DNA of 64,000 bases from Bacillus timonensis (GTDB taxonomy: Bacteria; Bacillota; Bacilli; Bacillales; Bacillaceae_L): NCBI RefSeq assembly GCF_000285535.1, contig NZ_HE610989.1, positions 145,126 to 209,125 on the forward strand. The letters are read 5' to 3'. Positions 29,914 to 40,056 of the stretch are shown one piece after another. The position numbers and the translations under genes were made by a program. Numbering within the stretch: the stretch's first letter is position 1; each line of letters begins with the position of its first letter. Under the pieces are notes generated by a model, which saw nothing but the letters and a program-made list of their open reading frames with translations, had not been told where the DNA came from and ran no database searches.

Positions 29914-31085
29914 TAGAATTCCCTCGTATACTCACGCATTTTCGCTACATTTTCTTGAATGAAATCGATTCTATCTTGTCCAAATTGTTCAACAATCGCA
30001 TTTGCAACTTCCCAAGCTACAACAGCTTCAGCTACAACAGAAGCGGCAGGAACTGCACAGCTATCAGACCTTTCAATACTTGCTTCAAATACTTCTTTTG
30101 TGTCGATATCAACGCTTTTTAATGGTTTATATAGAGTTGGAATTGGCTTCATGACACCTCGAACAACAATTGGCATACCGTTTGTCATTCCACCTTCAAA
30201 CCCACCTAAATTATTAGTTCTGCGCTTGTATCCATTTTCTTTATCCCAAATGATTTCATCATGAACTTGACTTCCAGGGATTCTTGCTGCATCAAAACCG
30301 ATACCAAATTCAACACCTTTAAAGGCATTAATACTTACCATAGCAGCTGCGATTTTCGAATCAAGTTTTCTATCATAATGAACGTAACTTCCTAAACCTG
30401 CAGGCACACCTTCAACAACAACCTCAACGATTCCACCGATTGAATCGCCATTTTTCTTGGCTTCATCAATCGCATTCATCATTTGCACACCTGCTTCTTC
30501 ATCAAGACATCTAACTGATGATGCTTCTGTTTTTGTTTTTAATTCTTCGAGAGACGAATAGGTAGTATCCTTTGCTCGAACTCCACCAATTTCAAGCACA
30601 TGTCCAGCCACTTCAATTCCTAGTGAAGCCAAGAATTTTTTTGCGACAGCTCCAGCTGCTACACGTACTGTTGTTTCACGTGCAGAAGATCTTTCAAGTA
30701 CGTTCCTCATATCACGATGCCCATATTTCATGGCCCCGTTAAGGTCTGCATGTCCAGGACGGGGACGCGTAATTTTACGTTTAATTTCTTCTGATTCTTC
30801 TTCCGTAATAGGATCAATACCCATAATTTTCGTCCAGTGCTTCCAGTCATTGTTTTGAACGACTAATGCAATTGGAGACCCTAGTGTTTTACCATGTCTA
30901 ATTCCACTGGCAATTTGTACTTGGTCTTTTTCAATTTGCATTCTTCTGCCTCGGCCATGACCTTTTTGGCGTCTAGCAAGTTCAAAGTTTATATCCTCTG
31001 CAGTCAGTTCAAGACCAGCGGGTACACCTTCAATAATTGTGGTAAGCTGTGGTCCATGTGATTCTCCAGCTGTTAAATATCTCAT
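29913..31085 (-). CDS. aroC: chorismate synthase
   Basis: Reduced-FMN-dependent last step to chorismate. [14 protein letters not shown] start, signature [11 protein letters not shown] and [27 protein letters not shown] (conserved active-site His/Arg), GGMTNG near the end. 390 aa. ATG 31085 follows AAGGAGG. First gene of the supraoperon; named aroF in B. subtilis. Confidence 0.97.
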   Translation of the reverse strand: MRYLTAGESHGPQLTTIIEGVPAGLELTAEDINFELARRQKGHGRGRRMQIEKDQVQIASGIRHGKTLGSPIALVVQNNDWKHWTKIMGIDPITEEESEEIKRKITRPRPGHADLNGAMKYGHRDMRNVLERSSARETTVRVAAGAVAKKFLASLGIEVAGHVLEIGGVRAKDTTYSSLEELKTKTEASSVRCLDEEAGVQMMNAIDEAKKNGDSIGGIVEVVVEGVPAGLGSYVHYDRKLDSKIAAAMVSINAFKGVEFGIGFDAARIPGSQVHDEIIWDKENGYKRRTNNLGGFEGGMTNGMPIVVRGVMKPIPTLYKPLKSVDIDTKEVFEASIERSDSCAVPAASVVAEAVVAWEVANAIVEQFGQDRIDFIQENVAKMREYTREF

Positions 31086-31217
31086 CTATATTACCTCCTT
31101 ATATGGCTAAAGTGAAAATAAGAATTTACTTTCGCAATTTAAAGCGATTATGTATCAATATATCATAATCTTTGGTTTTCCGGTAAGATTTTTTCAAAAT
31201 TTCTATGATTATGTTTT

Positions 31218-31260
31218 CTTTTGAAAAAAGAAAAGAATTTACCATAAGGGCAAATTCCTT
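31218..31260 (-). terminator. terminator after cheR
   Basis: Stem AAGGAATTTGCC / GGTAAATTCTTTT with G-U pairs and a 5-nt loop, then CTTTTTTC on the minus strand, 50 nt past cheR. Confidence 0.7.
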
Positions 31261-31310
31261 GATTCCTATATCCTAGCAAATATTATTAGATTTGTCATTT
31301 TTCTGACGTT

Positions 31311-32141
<831 letters not shown>

Positions 32142-32144
32142 TTA

Positions 32145-32172
32145 AGAAAAACCAGCTCCTTAAGAGCTGGTT
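32145..32172 (-). terminator. terminator after ndk
   Basis: Perfect stem AACCAGCTC / GAGCTGGTT with a 5-nt loop, then TTTTCTTAAG on the minus strand, directly after the restored ndk stop at 32182. Confidence 0.87.
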
Positions 32173-32181
32173 AACATTCGA

Positions 32182-32627
32182 TTAATAGATCCAGTTATTA
32201 ATAAGCTTATCATATGCTACTAATTCTTCATCTTTGAAAATAGTGAAATTTCGCGTTCAGCACTCGCTGTTGAATCAGAACCGTGAATAACGTTCTTACC
32301 AACGATTATTCCAAAATCACCACGGATAGTTCCTGGCGCAGCATCCTTTGGATTTGTTGCACCCATCATATGGCGAGCAGTAGCAATTACATTTTCACCT
32401 TGCCAAACCATTGCAAATACAGGACCAGAAGTGATGAAATCTACAAGTTCTCCAAAAAACGGGCGCTCTTTATGCTCGCTATAATGTTCCCCTGCAAGCT
32501 TGTCGGAAATTGACATTAACTTAGCACCAACTAATTGAAAGCCCTTTCTTTCAAGACGTGATACAATCTCACCAATAAGTTGACGTTGAACGCCGTCAGG
32601 CTTAATCATTAAAAATGTTTTTTCCAT
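32182..32627 (-). pseudogene. ndk: nucleoside diphosphate kinase, last ~17 residues shifted by a 1-nt deletion
   Basis: Phosphate transfer between NTPs and NDPs through a phospho-His, here H115 in NVIHGSDS. The first 130 residues are normal. A T4 run (32237-32240) then shifts the frame to an early stop at 32220. With a fifth T it reads [19 protein letters not shown] and stops at 32182, giving 148 aa (149 in B. subtilis). The restored tail is typical of the family, so I judge the shift a sequence error. ATG 32627 gives the family start MEKTF. Confidence 0.92.
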
Positions 32628-32720
32628 AATGCTCTCCACCCACCTAAAGTTATGTAATAGTCAATATTTAGTGACCAATCAAAATAGTAACACTATTTTG
32701 ATTGGTAAGCAATAATATTC

Positions 32721-33683
32721 CTAAAATTTTCTTTTCCCGATATATTTTGCAATATTATACAACGTATTCCTAGCACGGCCAGAAGGTAATTCATCCAAAA
32801 CCTTATAAGCCTTTTCTAGGTATCGGTTACTGATGGCCTCAGATTGCTTTATTGCTTCCGATTGCTTTATAGACGCAATTAAAGGTTTAATTTCAGCTGA
32901 AGTTGTTTGTTCTGAAACTTGGGTAATTTGTTGTTTAAGATTTGCATCCTGCATAGCATATAGTACAGGTAATGTAATATTCCCCTGCATCAAATCGCTA
33001 CCTGCAGGTTTGCCCAATTGTTCGTCGGTGCCTGTAAAATCTAAAATATCATCAGTAATTTGGAAGGCCATTCCGACATAATAGCCATATAAAAAAAGTT
33101 TTTTATGAACTTCAGTCGGAACCCCTGCAGCAACTGCTCCTAATTGACAGCTACTAGCAATTAAAAGTGCTGTTTTGCGCTTAATTCTACGCAAATAACA
33201 GCGTAGGTTTTGATCATAGCGATACTTATCTTTGATTTGTTCTATTTCACCTAGACAAACCTCGACAATTGTATGTGCAAGTAGTTTATGTAACAAGGGA
33301 TTATCCAGTTTTGTGATTATTTCTAAAGAACTCCCCAAAATATAATCACCTGCATACATTGCTATTTTATTATCCCATTTAGCCTTAATGGTAGGTTTAC
33401 CACGTCTGATATCAGCGTCATCAATCACATCATCATGTACAAGTGATGCTGTATGGATCAGCTCAAGTGTTACGGCAACATTTTTAATTACATTGATATC
33501 ATAATTACCAAATTTTCCGCCCAAAAGAACAAAAACTGGCCGTAGTCGTTTTCCGCCAGATTGTAATAAATGCAATCCAGCCTGTTGTAGAACTGGATGC
33601 TCCCCTTTAATGGAAGCTTCCAGCTCTTTCTCTATAATTGCTAAATCCGTATTCAAATACGAATACATCAATGATAATCTCAT
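32721..33683 (-). CDS. hepT: heptaprenyl diphosphate synthase component II
   Basis: Large catalytic subunit of trans-prenyltransferase making the menaquinone side chain with HepS. First Asp-rich motif VHDDVIDDAD and second QITDDILDF are intact, with GGKRLRP upstream. ATG 33683 (AAGGTGA upstream) aligns with the B. subtilis internal start. 320 aa. An 18-nt tandem duplication (32842-32859 and next copy) gives a repeated IKQSEA near residues 269-280. Order hepS-menG-hepT as in B. subtilis. Confidence 0.95.
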   Translation of the reverse strand: MRLSLMYSYLNTDLAIIEKELEASIKGEHPVLQQAGLHLLQSGGKRLRPVFVLLGGKFGNYDINVIKNVAVTLELIHTASLVHDDVIDDADIRRGKPTIKAKWDNKIAMYAGDYILGSSLEIITKLDNPLLHKLLAHTIVEVCLGEIEQIKDKYRYDQNLRCYLRRIKRKTALLIASSCQLGAVAAGVPTEVHKKLFLYGYYVGMAFQITDDILDFTGTDEQLGKPAGSDLMQGNITLPVLYAMQDANLKQQITQVSEQTTSAEIKPLIASIKQSEAIKQSEAISNRYLEKAYKVLDELPSGRARNTLYNIAKYIGKRKF

Positions 33684-33721
33684 GAGTTTCACCTTAGTAT
33701 TAAAAATATGACACAAGGAAC

Positions 33722-34426
33722 TTACTTCTTATAACCTAGATGCATTGCAGCTACACCTAGCGTGTATGGTTTCACTTCAATATCGGTTAGGCCTGCTTTT
33801 CGAAACATGTTTGCAAGTTCTTTCATGCCTGGAAAATCACGTGCTGATTCTTGAAGCCATGAATATTCCTGGTAACTCTTCGCAAAAAGCTTTCCAAAAA
33901 CCGGCATAATAAAACGAAAATAAAAAAAGTATAATTGTTTAAATCCAATCATAGTTGGCTGTGAAGTTTCCAAACATACAACCTTGCCACCTGGCTTTAC
34001 TACTCGATGCATTTCTTTTAACACGGTCATGTAATCAGGAACATTTCGGAGACCAAAGCCAATGGTTACATAATCAAAAGAATTATCCTCAAAGGGGAGC
34101 TCCATGGCATTTCCGTGAATCAATTCAACTTGATTTAATTTTAGCTTGTCTACCTTTTCTTGGCCAATTTTCAACATATTCTTACTAAAATCAAGTCCAA
34201 TGACCTTGCCAGACGGTCCGACAGCATCTGCAAGTGCAATGGTCCAATCTGCCGTTCCACAACAAAGATCTAGTGCAGTTGATCCTTCTTGAACATCCAT
34301 ACGTTTCATTGTATCCTTTCGCCAAGCTTTGTGTTGTTGGAAACTAATAACCGAATTCATTTGGTCATAATTTTTATATATTTTTTCAAACACATGATGT
34401 ACCCGTTGTTCTTTAGATTGCTCCAT
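33722..34426 (-). CDS. menG: demethylmenaquinone methyltransferase
   Basis: UbiE/MenG family, last step of menaquinone-7. SAM motif [15 protein letters not shown], then GLDFSKNML and GFGLRNV, all diagnostic. 234 aa. Starts 2 nt after the hepS stop, linking head-group methylation with prenyl-chain synthesis. Older Bacillus names are menH or gerCB. Confidence 0.96.
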   Translation of the reverse strand: MEQSKEQRVHHVFEKIYKNYDQMNSVISFQQHKAWRKDTMKRMDVQEGSTALDLCCGTADWTIALADAVGPSGKVIGLDFSKNMLKIGQEKVDKLKLNQVELIHGNAMELPFEDNSFDYVTIGFGLRNVPDYMTVLKEMHRVVKPGGKVVCLETSQPTMIGFKQLYFFYFRFIMPVFGKLFAKSYQEYSWLQESARDFPGMKELANMFRKAGLTDIEVKPYTLGVAAMHLGYKK

Positions 34427-34428
34427 AC

Positions 34429-35235
34429 TTACCCTTCTTCCACCAACTTATTCATTGATAACGAACTACCTTGAAGGAGTAATTCATTAATGCGATTAAC
34501 TAGCATTTTGTTCATTTTTGGGTTTGTCGCTAAAAACCGTTCTAGCTTTTTAATCACAAGAGAGAGATGTTTGTTATATTCGTACATAACAACAGAATCT
34601 TCCACATGTTTTTCCTGATGAAATACAATTTTTTTAAGCGTCTTGAAGGGAATCGAATTTCCATCTTTTACGTAAAGGTCTCTTTCAAGTAATAGTCTCT
34701 TTAGCAATAAAAAATTTGGAACAAGTTTTTCCCATTTTTTTATTTGAAAGCTTTTCACAATATTTTGGAAGACGGAAGATTCAACCGCTGTCACAAATGA
34801 AAAGAGCTGATCTATTTGATTAAAATCCATTTGATATAGATAAATTTTGGCCTCATTTACTTCTTTAATACCTTCTGCAAGTATTCGAATGAAGGTTATA
34901 TCGGATGAGTTGGCGAGCAGATAATAATACAATCCGCTAAAGTAATCTCCTGCCAAGACAGTCAATTGTTGACTGCGCAGACGCTCATCTGAATTGGTAA
35001 GTCGATTGGGGACTGTTTCATGGGTATCCAACGCCTGCTGAACAAGCATAGTTGTTATTATATAATTTTCCAATTGCTCTTTTGGCAAAAGCAAGTCCTC
35101 AAATAAGGAATATAATAATAAGATTTTATCTTCATCTATGCTCGGTGTTTCCATATATCTTTGAAGGTACGAGTGCTTCGTTCTGTCCTCTATACGCTCC
35201 TTAAGATTGGCAACTACTTCCTTGATGTCATGCAA
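34429..35235 (-). CDS. hepS: heptaprenyl diphosphate synthase component I
   Basis: Small non-catalytic subunit of the heptaprenyl synthase; pairs with HepT. Matches B. subtilis HepS at SHx[28 protein letters not shown] and [20 protein letters not shown] 35235 aligns with the known N-terminus ([11 protein letters not shown]) and has AAGGG upstream; a GTG 9 nt further up is the alternative. 268 aa. Confidence 0.92.
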   Translation of the reverse strand: MHDIKEVVANLKERIEDRTKHSYLQRYMETPSIDEDKILLLYSLFEDLLLPKEQLENYIITTMLVQQALDTHETVPNRLTNSDERLRSQQLTVLAGDYFSGLYYYLLANSSDITFIRILAEGIKEVNEAKIYLYQMDFNQIDQLFSFVTAVESSVFQNIVKSFQIKKWEKLVPNFLLLKRLLLERDLYVKDGNSIPFKTLKKIVFHQEKHVEDSVVMYEYNKHLSLVIKKLERFLATNPKMNKMLVNRINELLLQGSSLSMNKLVEEG

Positions 35236-35308
35236 ATCAATCACCCTTGTTCCCCAATTTAAATAATCAACTTTTTTTATTTTTATTAGTCTTTATAAAA
35301 CAACGTTA

Positions 35309-35317
35309 ATTATAACA
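35309..35317 (-). promoter_or_regulatory. extended -10 element upstream of hepS
   Basis: Minus strand TGTTATAAT: a perfect TATAAT with a TG one base upstream. No good -35 is visible. It lies about 75 nt before hepS and past the mtrB terminator. Confidence 0.45.
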
Positions 35318-35362
35318 TACATCACTTAGTTTTTCCCTTAGTTTTATGTATTCCAAAAGAAA

Positions 35363-35381
35363 AAGCAGGATTTACCTGCTT
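35363..35381 (-). terminator. terminator after mtrB
   Basis: Stem AAGCAGG / CCTGCTT with a 5-nt loop, then TTTCTTTTGG on the minus strand; overlaps the mtrB stop. Confidence 0.83.
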
Positions 35382-35625
35382 ATTTTTTTGAATCTGATTC
35401 AATTTCTCCGTGACTTGTTTGGATTAGTGCATGACCACGAACTTTAATTGCAGAGGTATGCTCAGTAAATTGGGCAATCATTACTTCGCCTTTATCCAAT
35501 TTTTCTGAATGATGGAAGCGAGTATCGGAACCTCTTGTTAAACCGATTACATTCACCCCATCTTCTACTGCTTTAATTACAATAAATTCTGAGTTCGAAT
35601 TATTATTATTATTATTATTATTCAT
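35380..35625 (-). CDS. mtrB: trp RNA-binding attenuation protein (TRAP)
   Basis: Tryptophan-activated 11-mer ring that binds (G/U)AG repeats in trp mRNA and causes attenuation. [19 protein letters not shown] and [31 protein letters not shown] carry the RNA-binding KKR-type and Trp-site residues. 81 aa against about 75 in B. subtilis: the extra length is a run of eight Asn (residues 2-9) encoded by AAT repeats (about 35598-35622). Downstream of folE as in the mtrAB operon. Confidence 0.96.
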   Translation of the reverse strand: MNNNNNNNNSNSEFIVIKAVEDGVNVIGLTRGSDTRFHHSEKLDKGEVMIAQFTEHTSAIKVRGHALIQTSHGEIESDSKK

Positions 35626-35740
35626 CCTTCTTCACTCCTATGAATGCTATGTAAAGGAACCATTTCAACTCAACATCCTTGTTTGGAAAGATGAGTGAAA
35701 TCCACATCTTTTTTTACTATCTCGTAAATTTTTGTAGATG

Positions 35741-36307
35741 TCAATTCTTTATTAAAGATAATACTTCACTACGAGCAGCAGGGTCCTTTTGTAAAATTCC
35801 TCTGACAGCAGAAGTAACAGTTTTTGCTCCAGGCTTCTTCACTCCACGCATTGTCATACACATATGCTCTGCCTCGATTACAACCATTACCCCATGAGGT
35901 TGAAGTGTTTCAACAATGGAGTCTGCTATTGTGGATGTGATCCTCTCCTGCAATTGTGGTCTTTTGGCGACGGCCTCTACAGCACGTGCAAGTTTGCTTA
36001 AACCTGTTACTTTTCCTCCTTTTGGAATATAGGCAACATGAGCATGACCGTAGAAAGGGACAAGATGATGCTCACACATTGAGAAAAATGGAATGTCTTT
36101 TACAAGCACCAATTCTTCGTGTTCTTCACCAAAAATTGTTCGAAAGTATTCCTTCGGATCATCTTGTAAGCCTGAAAAAACTTCGGCATACATTTTTGCA
36201 ACTCTTTTTGGTGTATCGACTAACCCCTCACGTTTAGGATCCTCCCCAATCGCTTCTAAAATCATCGTAACTGCCTGCTCTATTTTTTTATAGTCTACTG
36301 GTGTCAT
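35741..36307 (-). CDS. folE: GTP cyclohydrolase I
   Basis: Zn enzyme starting folate synthesis from GTP. Family motifs [29 protein letters not shown] (Zn Cys and His), [23 protein letters not shown] and [11 protein letters not shown] are intact. ATG 36307 follows GGAGGGGG; 13 extra in-frame codons upstream have no support. 188 aa. Also called mtrA; operon with mtrB. Confidence 0.97.
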   Translation of the reverse strand: MTPVDYKKIEQAVTMILEAIGEDPKREGLVDTPKRVAKMYAEVFSGLQDDPKEYFRTIFGEEHEELVLVKDIPFFSMCEHHLVPFYGHAHVAYIPKGGKVTGLSKLARAVEAVAKRPQLQERITSTIADSIVETLQPHGVMVVIEAEHMCMTMRGVKKPGAKTVTSAVRGILQKDPAARSEVLSLIKN

Positions 36308-36349
36308 TCTGCCAACCCCCTCCTTTTTCCACAAACTACTGGTCAATTG

Positions 36350-36378
36350 ATTCTAGCATAATTATGTATAGAAAACAA
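36350..36378 (-). promoter_or_regulatory. sigma-A-type promoter of folE-mtrB
   Basis: Minus strand TTGTTT (36373-36378), a 17-bp spacer and TAGAAT (36350-36355) with an upstream TG, 43 nt before folE and just past the hbs terminator. Confidence 0.6.
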
Positions 36379-36401
36379 AAAAGAGCCGTTGAAAACGACT
36401 C
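36375..36401 (-). terminator. terminator after hbs
   Basis: Stem GAGTCGTT / AACGGCTC (one G-U pair) at 36383-36401, then TTTTTTGT on the minus strand. Confidence 0.85.
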
Positions 36402-36435
36402 AATTTTTGTATTTTCACATAGGTTATATGTAAAA

Positions 36436-36708
36436 TTATTTTACTGCATCCTTAAGCGCCTTTCCTGGTTTAAATGCAGGAACTTTGCTAGCAGCAATTT
36501 CGATTTCTTCACCAGTTTGAGGGTTACGACCTTTACGAGCTGCACGCTCACGTACCTCAAAGTTACCAAATCCGATTAATTGAACTTTATCTCCGCTTTT
36601 TAAAGCTTCAAGAATAGAATCAAAAACTGCATCAACAGCTTTTGTAGCATCCTTCTTAGAAAGTTCAGCACTTTCAGCTACCGCGTTAACTAATTCTGTT
36701 TTGTTCAT
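36436..36708 (-). CDS. hbs: DNA-binding protein HU
   Basis: Nucleoid histone-like dimer. Whole sequence is typical: [25 protein letters not shown], the arm [23 protein letters not shown] and [17 protein letters not shown] 36708 follows GGAGGTG at good spacing; a further in-frame codon set 9 nt up is less likely. 90 aa. Stands alone between two terminators. Confidence 0.97.
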   Translation of the reverse strand: MNKTELVNAVAESAELSKKDATKAVDAVFDSILEALKSGDKVQLIGFGNFEVRERAARKGRNPQTGEEIEIAASKVPAFKPGKALKDAVK

Positions 36709-36810
36709 GACATTCACCTCCTCCCAAAAGAAGATTTATGGCTTATTCATTGTTCTTTAAGTCTTATCTCATCAGGTATGTACCATATTAGCTTAATGCT
36801 AACATGCCTT

Positions 36811-36839
36811 ATAATAAACGATATTTAGACATAATTCAA
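36811..36839 (-). promoter_or_regulatory. sigma-A-type promoter of hbs
   Basis: Minus strand TTGAAT (36834-36839), a 17-bp spacer and TATTAT (36811-36816), about 100 nt before hbs. The long AT-rich leader (36709-36810) has no coding sequence. Confidence 0.55.
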
Positions 36840-36971
36840 TATTTTTCAACAGAAATTTTACCTTTTTATGTATATTTCACCAAAAAGCCTCTCTTTTTTT
36901 GTAAAAAGCTTATCATATTAGCATTTTGTAAGCAAATCTCCCCTCATTACGAGCCAAACACACAAAAAAAA

Positions 36972-36989
36972 GACTCCGTAAAAGGAGCC
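36972..36989 (-). terminator. terminator after spoIVA
   Basis: Stem GGCTCC / GGAGTC with a 6-nt loop, then eight Ts on the minus strand, 6 nt past the spoIVA stop. Confidence 0.87.
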
Positions 36990-36995
36990 TTCATC

Positions 36996-38474
36996 CTATA
37001 ATATGATAGCAATTAATCCACCAGAGCCTTCGTTGATAATTCTTTCAAGTGTTTCCTTAAGCTTGTAACGTGCATTTTCCGGCATTAATGATAATTTCGC
37101 CTGAATTCCTTCACGTACAATGGAGCTTAATGACCTACCAAATATATCTGAATTCCAGATGGAAAGCGGATCATCTTCGAAGTCCTGCATTAAGTATCGG
37201 ACCAATTCTTCACTTTGTTTTTCTGTACCAATAATTGGTGCAAATTCTGACTCTACATCTACCTTAATCATATGGATAGATGGTGCAACAGCTTTCAAAC
37301 GAACCCCAAATCTTGAACCTTGGCGGATGATTTCAGGCTCATCTAAGCTCATATCAGATAACGCAGGAGCAGCAATTCCATAACCTGTTTGCTTTACCAT
37401 TTTAAGTGCATCTGCGACTTGATCATACTCAGCTTTTGCATGAGCAAAATCTTGCATGAGTTGTAACAGATGGTCTTTTCCGCGGATTTCAACGCCGACG
37501 ACTTCTTTAAGAATTTGATCATATAAATCATCTGGAGCATATAAATCAATCTCAGCTACACCCTGCCCCATTTCGATACCAGCCAAGCTGGCCTGATCAA
37601 TAAAGTCATATTCGCTGAATTGACCAACCACGCGGTCAACATCTCGTAAACGCTTGATATCTTGGACTGTATCTTTTACTGCATCCTGATAGCTTTCTCT
37701 TAACCAATGATCTTCTCTTAATACCATTACCCAGCTTGGTAGATTTACATTTACCTCTAATACTGGGAACTCATAAAGTGCTTCACGTAAAACATTGAAT
37801 ACATCTGTTTCACGCATACTTTCAACACTCATTGCTAATACTGGAATATCGTATTTTTCATTTAATTCTTGGCGAAGAGCATCTGTTTCAGGGTGATGAG
37901 GATGAACAGTGTTTATGACCATAATAAATGGTTTTCCTACTTCTTTCAGTTCATTAATCACACGCTCTTCTGCTTCAATATAATCTCTTCTAGGAATCTC
38001 TCCAATTGAACCATCAGTTGTTACTACAACTCCAATTGTTGAATGTTCCTGAATAACTTTTCTTGTTCCAATTTCAGCTGCTTCATGGAAAGGAATTGGC
38101 TCTTCATACCAAGGAGTATTTATCATACGAGGTCCATTCTCATCCTCATACCCCTTTGCTCCTGGAACAGTGTATCCTACACAATCCACAAGACGAATGT
38201 TCACATTAAGCCCTTCTTCAACATGGACAGAAACAGCTTGGTTTGGAACAAATTTTGGTTCTGTTGTCATGATTGTTCTTCCTGCAGCACTTTGTGGAAG
38301 TTCATCCTGTGCGCGAGCTTTATCAGCCTCACTACCGATATTCGGTAAGACTACTAATTCCATGAACTTTTTTATGAAAGTAGATTTTCCTGTTCTGACT
38401 GCACCAACGACACCTAAATATATATCGCCACCGGTGCGCTCAGCGATATCTTTAAAAATATCAACCTTTTCCAA
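36996..38474 (-). CDS. spoIVA: stage IV sporulation protein A (spore coat basement ATPase)
   Basis: ATPase that polymerises on the forespore surface and anchors the coat. TRAFAC-like Walker A GAVRTGKST at 24-32, VDCVGYTVPGAKGY, TTDGSIGEIPRRDY and VINTVHP are visible. 492 aa, identical in length to B. subtilis SpoIVA. TTG start at 38474 behind GGGAGG. Has a sigma-E-like promoter upstream and its own terminator. Confidence 0.98.
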   Translation of the reverse strand: MEKVDIFKDIAERTGGDIYLGVVGAVRTGKSTFIKKFMELVVLPNIGSEADKARAQDELPQSAAGRTIMTTEPKFVPNQAVSVHVEEGLNVNIRLVDCVGYTVPGAKGYEDENGPRMINTPWYEEPIPFHEAAEIGTRKVIQEHSTIGVVVTTDGSIGEIPRRDYIEAEERVINELKEVGKPFIMVINTVHPHHPETDALRQELNEKYDIPVLAMSVESMRETDVFNVLREALYEFPVLEVNVNLPSWVMVLREDHWLRESYQDAVKDTVQDIKRLRDVDRVVGQFSEYDFIDQASLAGIEMGQGVAEIDLYAPDDLYDQILKEVVGVEIRGKDHLLQLMQDFAHAKAEYDQVADALKMVKQTGYGIAAPALSDMSLDEPEIIRQGSRFGVRLKAVAPSIHMIKVDVESEFAPIIGTEKQSEELVRYLMQDFEDDPLSIWNSDIFGRSLSSIVREGIQAKLSLMPENARYKLKETLERIINEGSGGLIAIIL

Positions 38475-38544
38475 GTGTGATCCCTCCCGATTTTACAGTT
38501 CTTGGGATAATTTTATCCGTTTACTACATATTCTAGGACATTAT

Positions 38545-38574
38545 ATTTGTATGACGTTGTCCTAAATAAATATG
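38545..38574 (-). promoter_or_regulatory. sigma-E-like promoter of spoIVA
   Basis: Minus strand CATATTT (38568-38574), a 14-nt spacer and CATACAAAT (38545-38553) fit the mother-cell sigma-E consensus (-35 ATATT, -10 CATACA-T). spoIVA is sigma-E dependent in B. subtilis. About 70 nt upstream of the start. Confidence 0.65.
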
Positions 38575-38623
38575 ACTATTTTTAGAAAAAAATTCCCCCC
38601 ATAATATGTAGCGACAAAGCCTG

Positions 38624-38681
38624 CGTTCAAAAGGAAGTCTTAACTAGCCTAGCAAGCTATATTTCTTAAACTTTTTGAACG
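38624..38681. other. long imperfect hairpin between yphF and spoIVA
   Basis: CGTTCAAAAG pairs with CTTTTTGAACG across about 48 nt that hold further short inverted segments. No T-run follows on either strand. Role unknown; may be a small repeat element. Confidence 0.4.
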
Positions 38682-38691
38682 AAAAGACAAA

Positions 38692-38734
38692 AATAAAAAC
38701 CCTTCTCTTAGAGTTTATGTCTAAAAGAAGGGTT
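38692..38734 (-). terminator. terminator after yphF
   Basis: Stem AACCCTTCT / AGAAGGGTT (38698-38734) with a 19-nt partly paired loop, then TTTATTTTTG on the minus strand. Confidence 0.82.
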
Positions 38735-38740
38735 CATGAC

Positions 38741-39460
38741 TTATTTATCTAAAAAAATTGGTTCATTTTTATCGTTTATCGTATATGGAAGAGAATTAGT
38801 CGGAACAAACATTGAATTTTCAACTAATATATCTCGAATATCATCCCCTGTTTTATAAGTATGCTCATACTTTGTTAAATACTCATATAAATCCATACGA
38901 TAATCTACAAATATCTCGTTTGTGTTTGTAATCAAGAGTGGCAAATTTTTACCAGTGAATGGACTAACCACATAAGGCTCTTCTTTCATGCCAAGTTTAC
39001 TATAGTCCAAAGTAAATATGTTTGTTTGAATCTGCTCTTTAAATGGAGCGTAGCCATTTGATGAACGATACATTTGCACTCGTAAATTTAGTTCACTAAT
39101 TTTTTCTGAAATACGTACATCTAAAAGTTTAACAATTGGGTTTGTTTCTGCATTAACTAAAACATATAAGTAAACCCCGCCCGTTTCATACGCATTTCCA
39201 GGAGGCTCAGCTATGTATTTTGGCGAAAGCCGAGTGAAATCAATAGGATATTTTTGATAGATAGGTGTCTCCATGTCTCTAGTTTTAATCGGAAGGAGCC
39301 CCCCAGTATCCTCTTTAAATTGATTAACAGCTCTCTGAACAGCTGCAATTTGATCCTCATAGGGTACTTGATTTTGTGCAAGCTTTTCTTTCGGATAAAG
39401 GCATCCTGTAAGTAATGATAATGAAAAAACAATTATCAGTAATTGCAACGTAATTCTCAT
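38741..39460 (-). CDS. yphF: lipoprotein YphF
   Basis: 239 aa with an N-terminal hydrophobic signal ending in the lipobox LLTGC (Cys about residue 20), so probably an exported lipoprotein. The rest is soluble, with no enzyme motif seen. Position and size match B. subtilis YphF next to spoIVA. Function unknown. Confidence 0.87.
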   Translation of the reverse strand: MRITLQLLIIVFSLSLLTGCLYPKEKLAQNQVPYEDQIAAVQRAVNQFKEDTGGLLPIKTRDMETPIYQKYPIDFTRLSPKYIAEPPGNAYETGGVYLYVLVNAETNPIVKLLDVRISEKISELNLRVQMYRSSNGYAPFKEQIQTNIFTLDYSKLGMKEEPYVVSPFTGKNLPLLITNTNEIFVDYRMDLYEYLTKYEHTYKTGDDIRDILVENSMFVPTNSLPYTINDKNEPIFLDK

Positions 39461-39487
39461 ATTTATACCATCCTTATGTTTGTATCT

Positions 39488-39688
39488 CTACTCACTGACA
39501 GGTCCACTAAACACAACAAAAAATATAATAATTCCTGCTAGAATCATAAAAAGATATGCGATTGTGGCTACAATTCCTTTTAGGAAACCCTTAAGTTTAT
39601 ATCGACTAAGATAAATGGAAAATACAGCAATAGCCATGAAGGCCATTCCGGCAAATGATATCCACATTTTTAGTAATCCTGGTGTCAC
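39488..39688 (-). CDS. yphE: DUF2768 small membrane protein YphE
   Basis: 66 aa with two transmembrane helices (about 8-26 and 36-58), ending FFVVFSGPVSE as in the family. GTG 39688 has AAGGGAG about 9 nt upstream; a TTG 21 nt further up overlaps that site. Between gpsA and yphF as in B. subtilis. Function unknown. Confidence 0.84.
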   Translation of the reverse strand: MTPGLLKMWISFAGMAFMAIAVFSIYLSRYKLKGFLKGIVATIAYLFMILAGIIIFFVVFSGPVSE

Positions 39689-39782
39689 CTTTTTCACTCC
39701 CTTGTCCAACTCAACATTTCGTCAAATATTATATCACAATAAGCATCTTTAAACTAAGGCAATGTTGTAAACTATACCGAAC

Positions 39783-39820
39783 AAAAAAACTGAAGTAAAG
39801 AGGGGCACCTTTACTTCAGT
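39783..39820 (-). terminator. terminator between gpsA and yphE
   Basis: Perfect 12-bp stem ACTGAAGTAAAG / CTTTACTTCAGT with an 8-nt loop, then TTTTTTGTTC on the minus strand. The rest of the 368-nt gap to gpsA has no gene I can support. Confidence 0.92.
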
Positions 39821-39997
39821 AAGCGTAGAAACTAAATATTCCCATTTACCCAATTGTTCAGACTCACAGTATACTACGTTGCATTTTATGCGAAAACAGC
39901 ATGAAATGTATCGTCTAATGCCTATTTTTTCAATAAAAGTGCAAACGTTTTGCTCACTAGAAAATTTGTTCTGTTTGAAACTATTAGGAATCCCCGC

Positions 39998-40027
39998 TAA
40001 AATGGTATTCTCCTTGACATCATATGC
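39998..40027 (-). promoter_or_regulatory. possible sigma-G/sigma-F promoter downstream of gpsA
   Basis: Minus strand GCATA (40023-40027), an 18-nt spacer and CATTTTA (39998-40004) fit the forespore sigma-G consensus. The product would be a ~180-nt RNA ending at the 39783-39820 terminator; no ribosome-binding site or ORF is seen in it. Confidence 0.35.
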
Positions 40028-40056
40028 ACGAAAAAGGGAGTCGGTGTGATATTTTT

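Noticed and set aside
36804..37001. 65-codon plus-strand ORF in the hbs-spoIVA gap
   Set aside because: AT-rich, runs over the hbs promoter and the spoIVA terminator, no ribosome-binding site.
39885..40050. Plus-strand ORF of about 50 codons opposite the gpsA 3' flank
   Set aside because: No ribosome-binding site, no family resemblance, and it faces the gpsA transcription unit.
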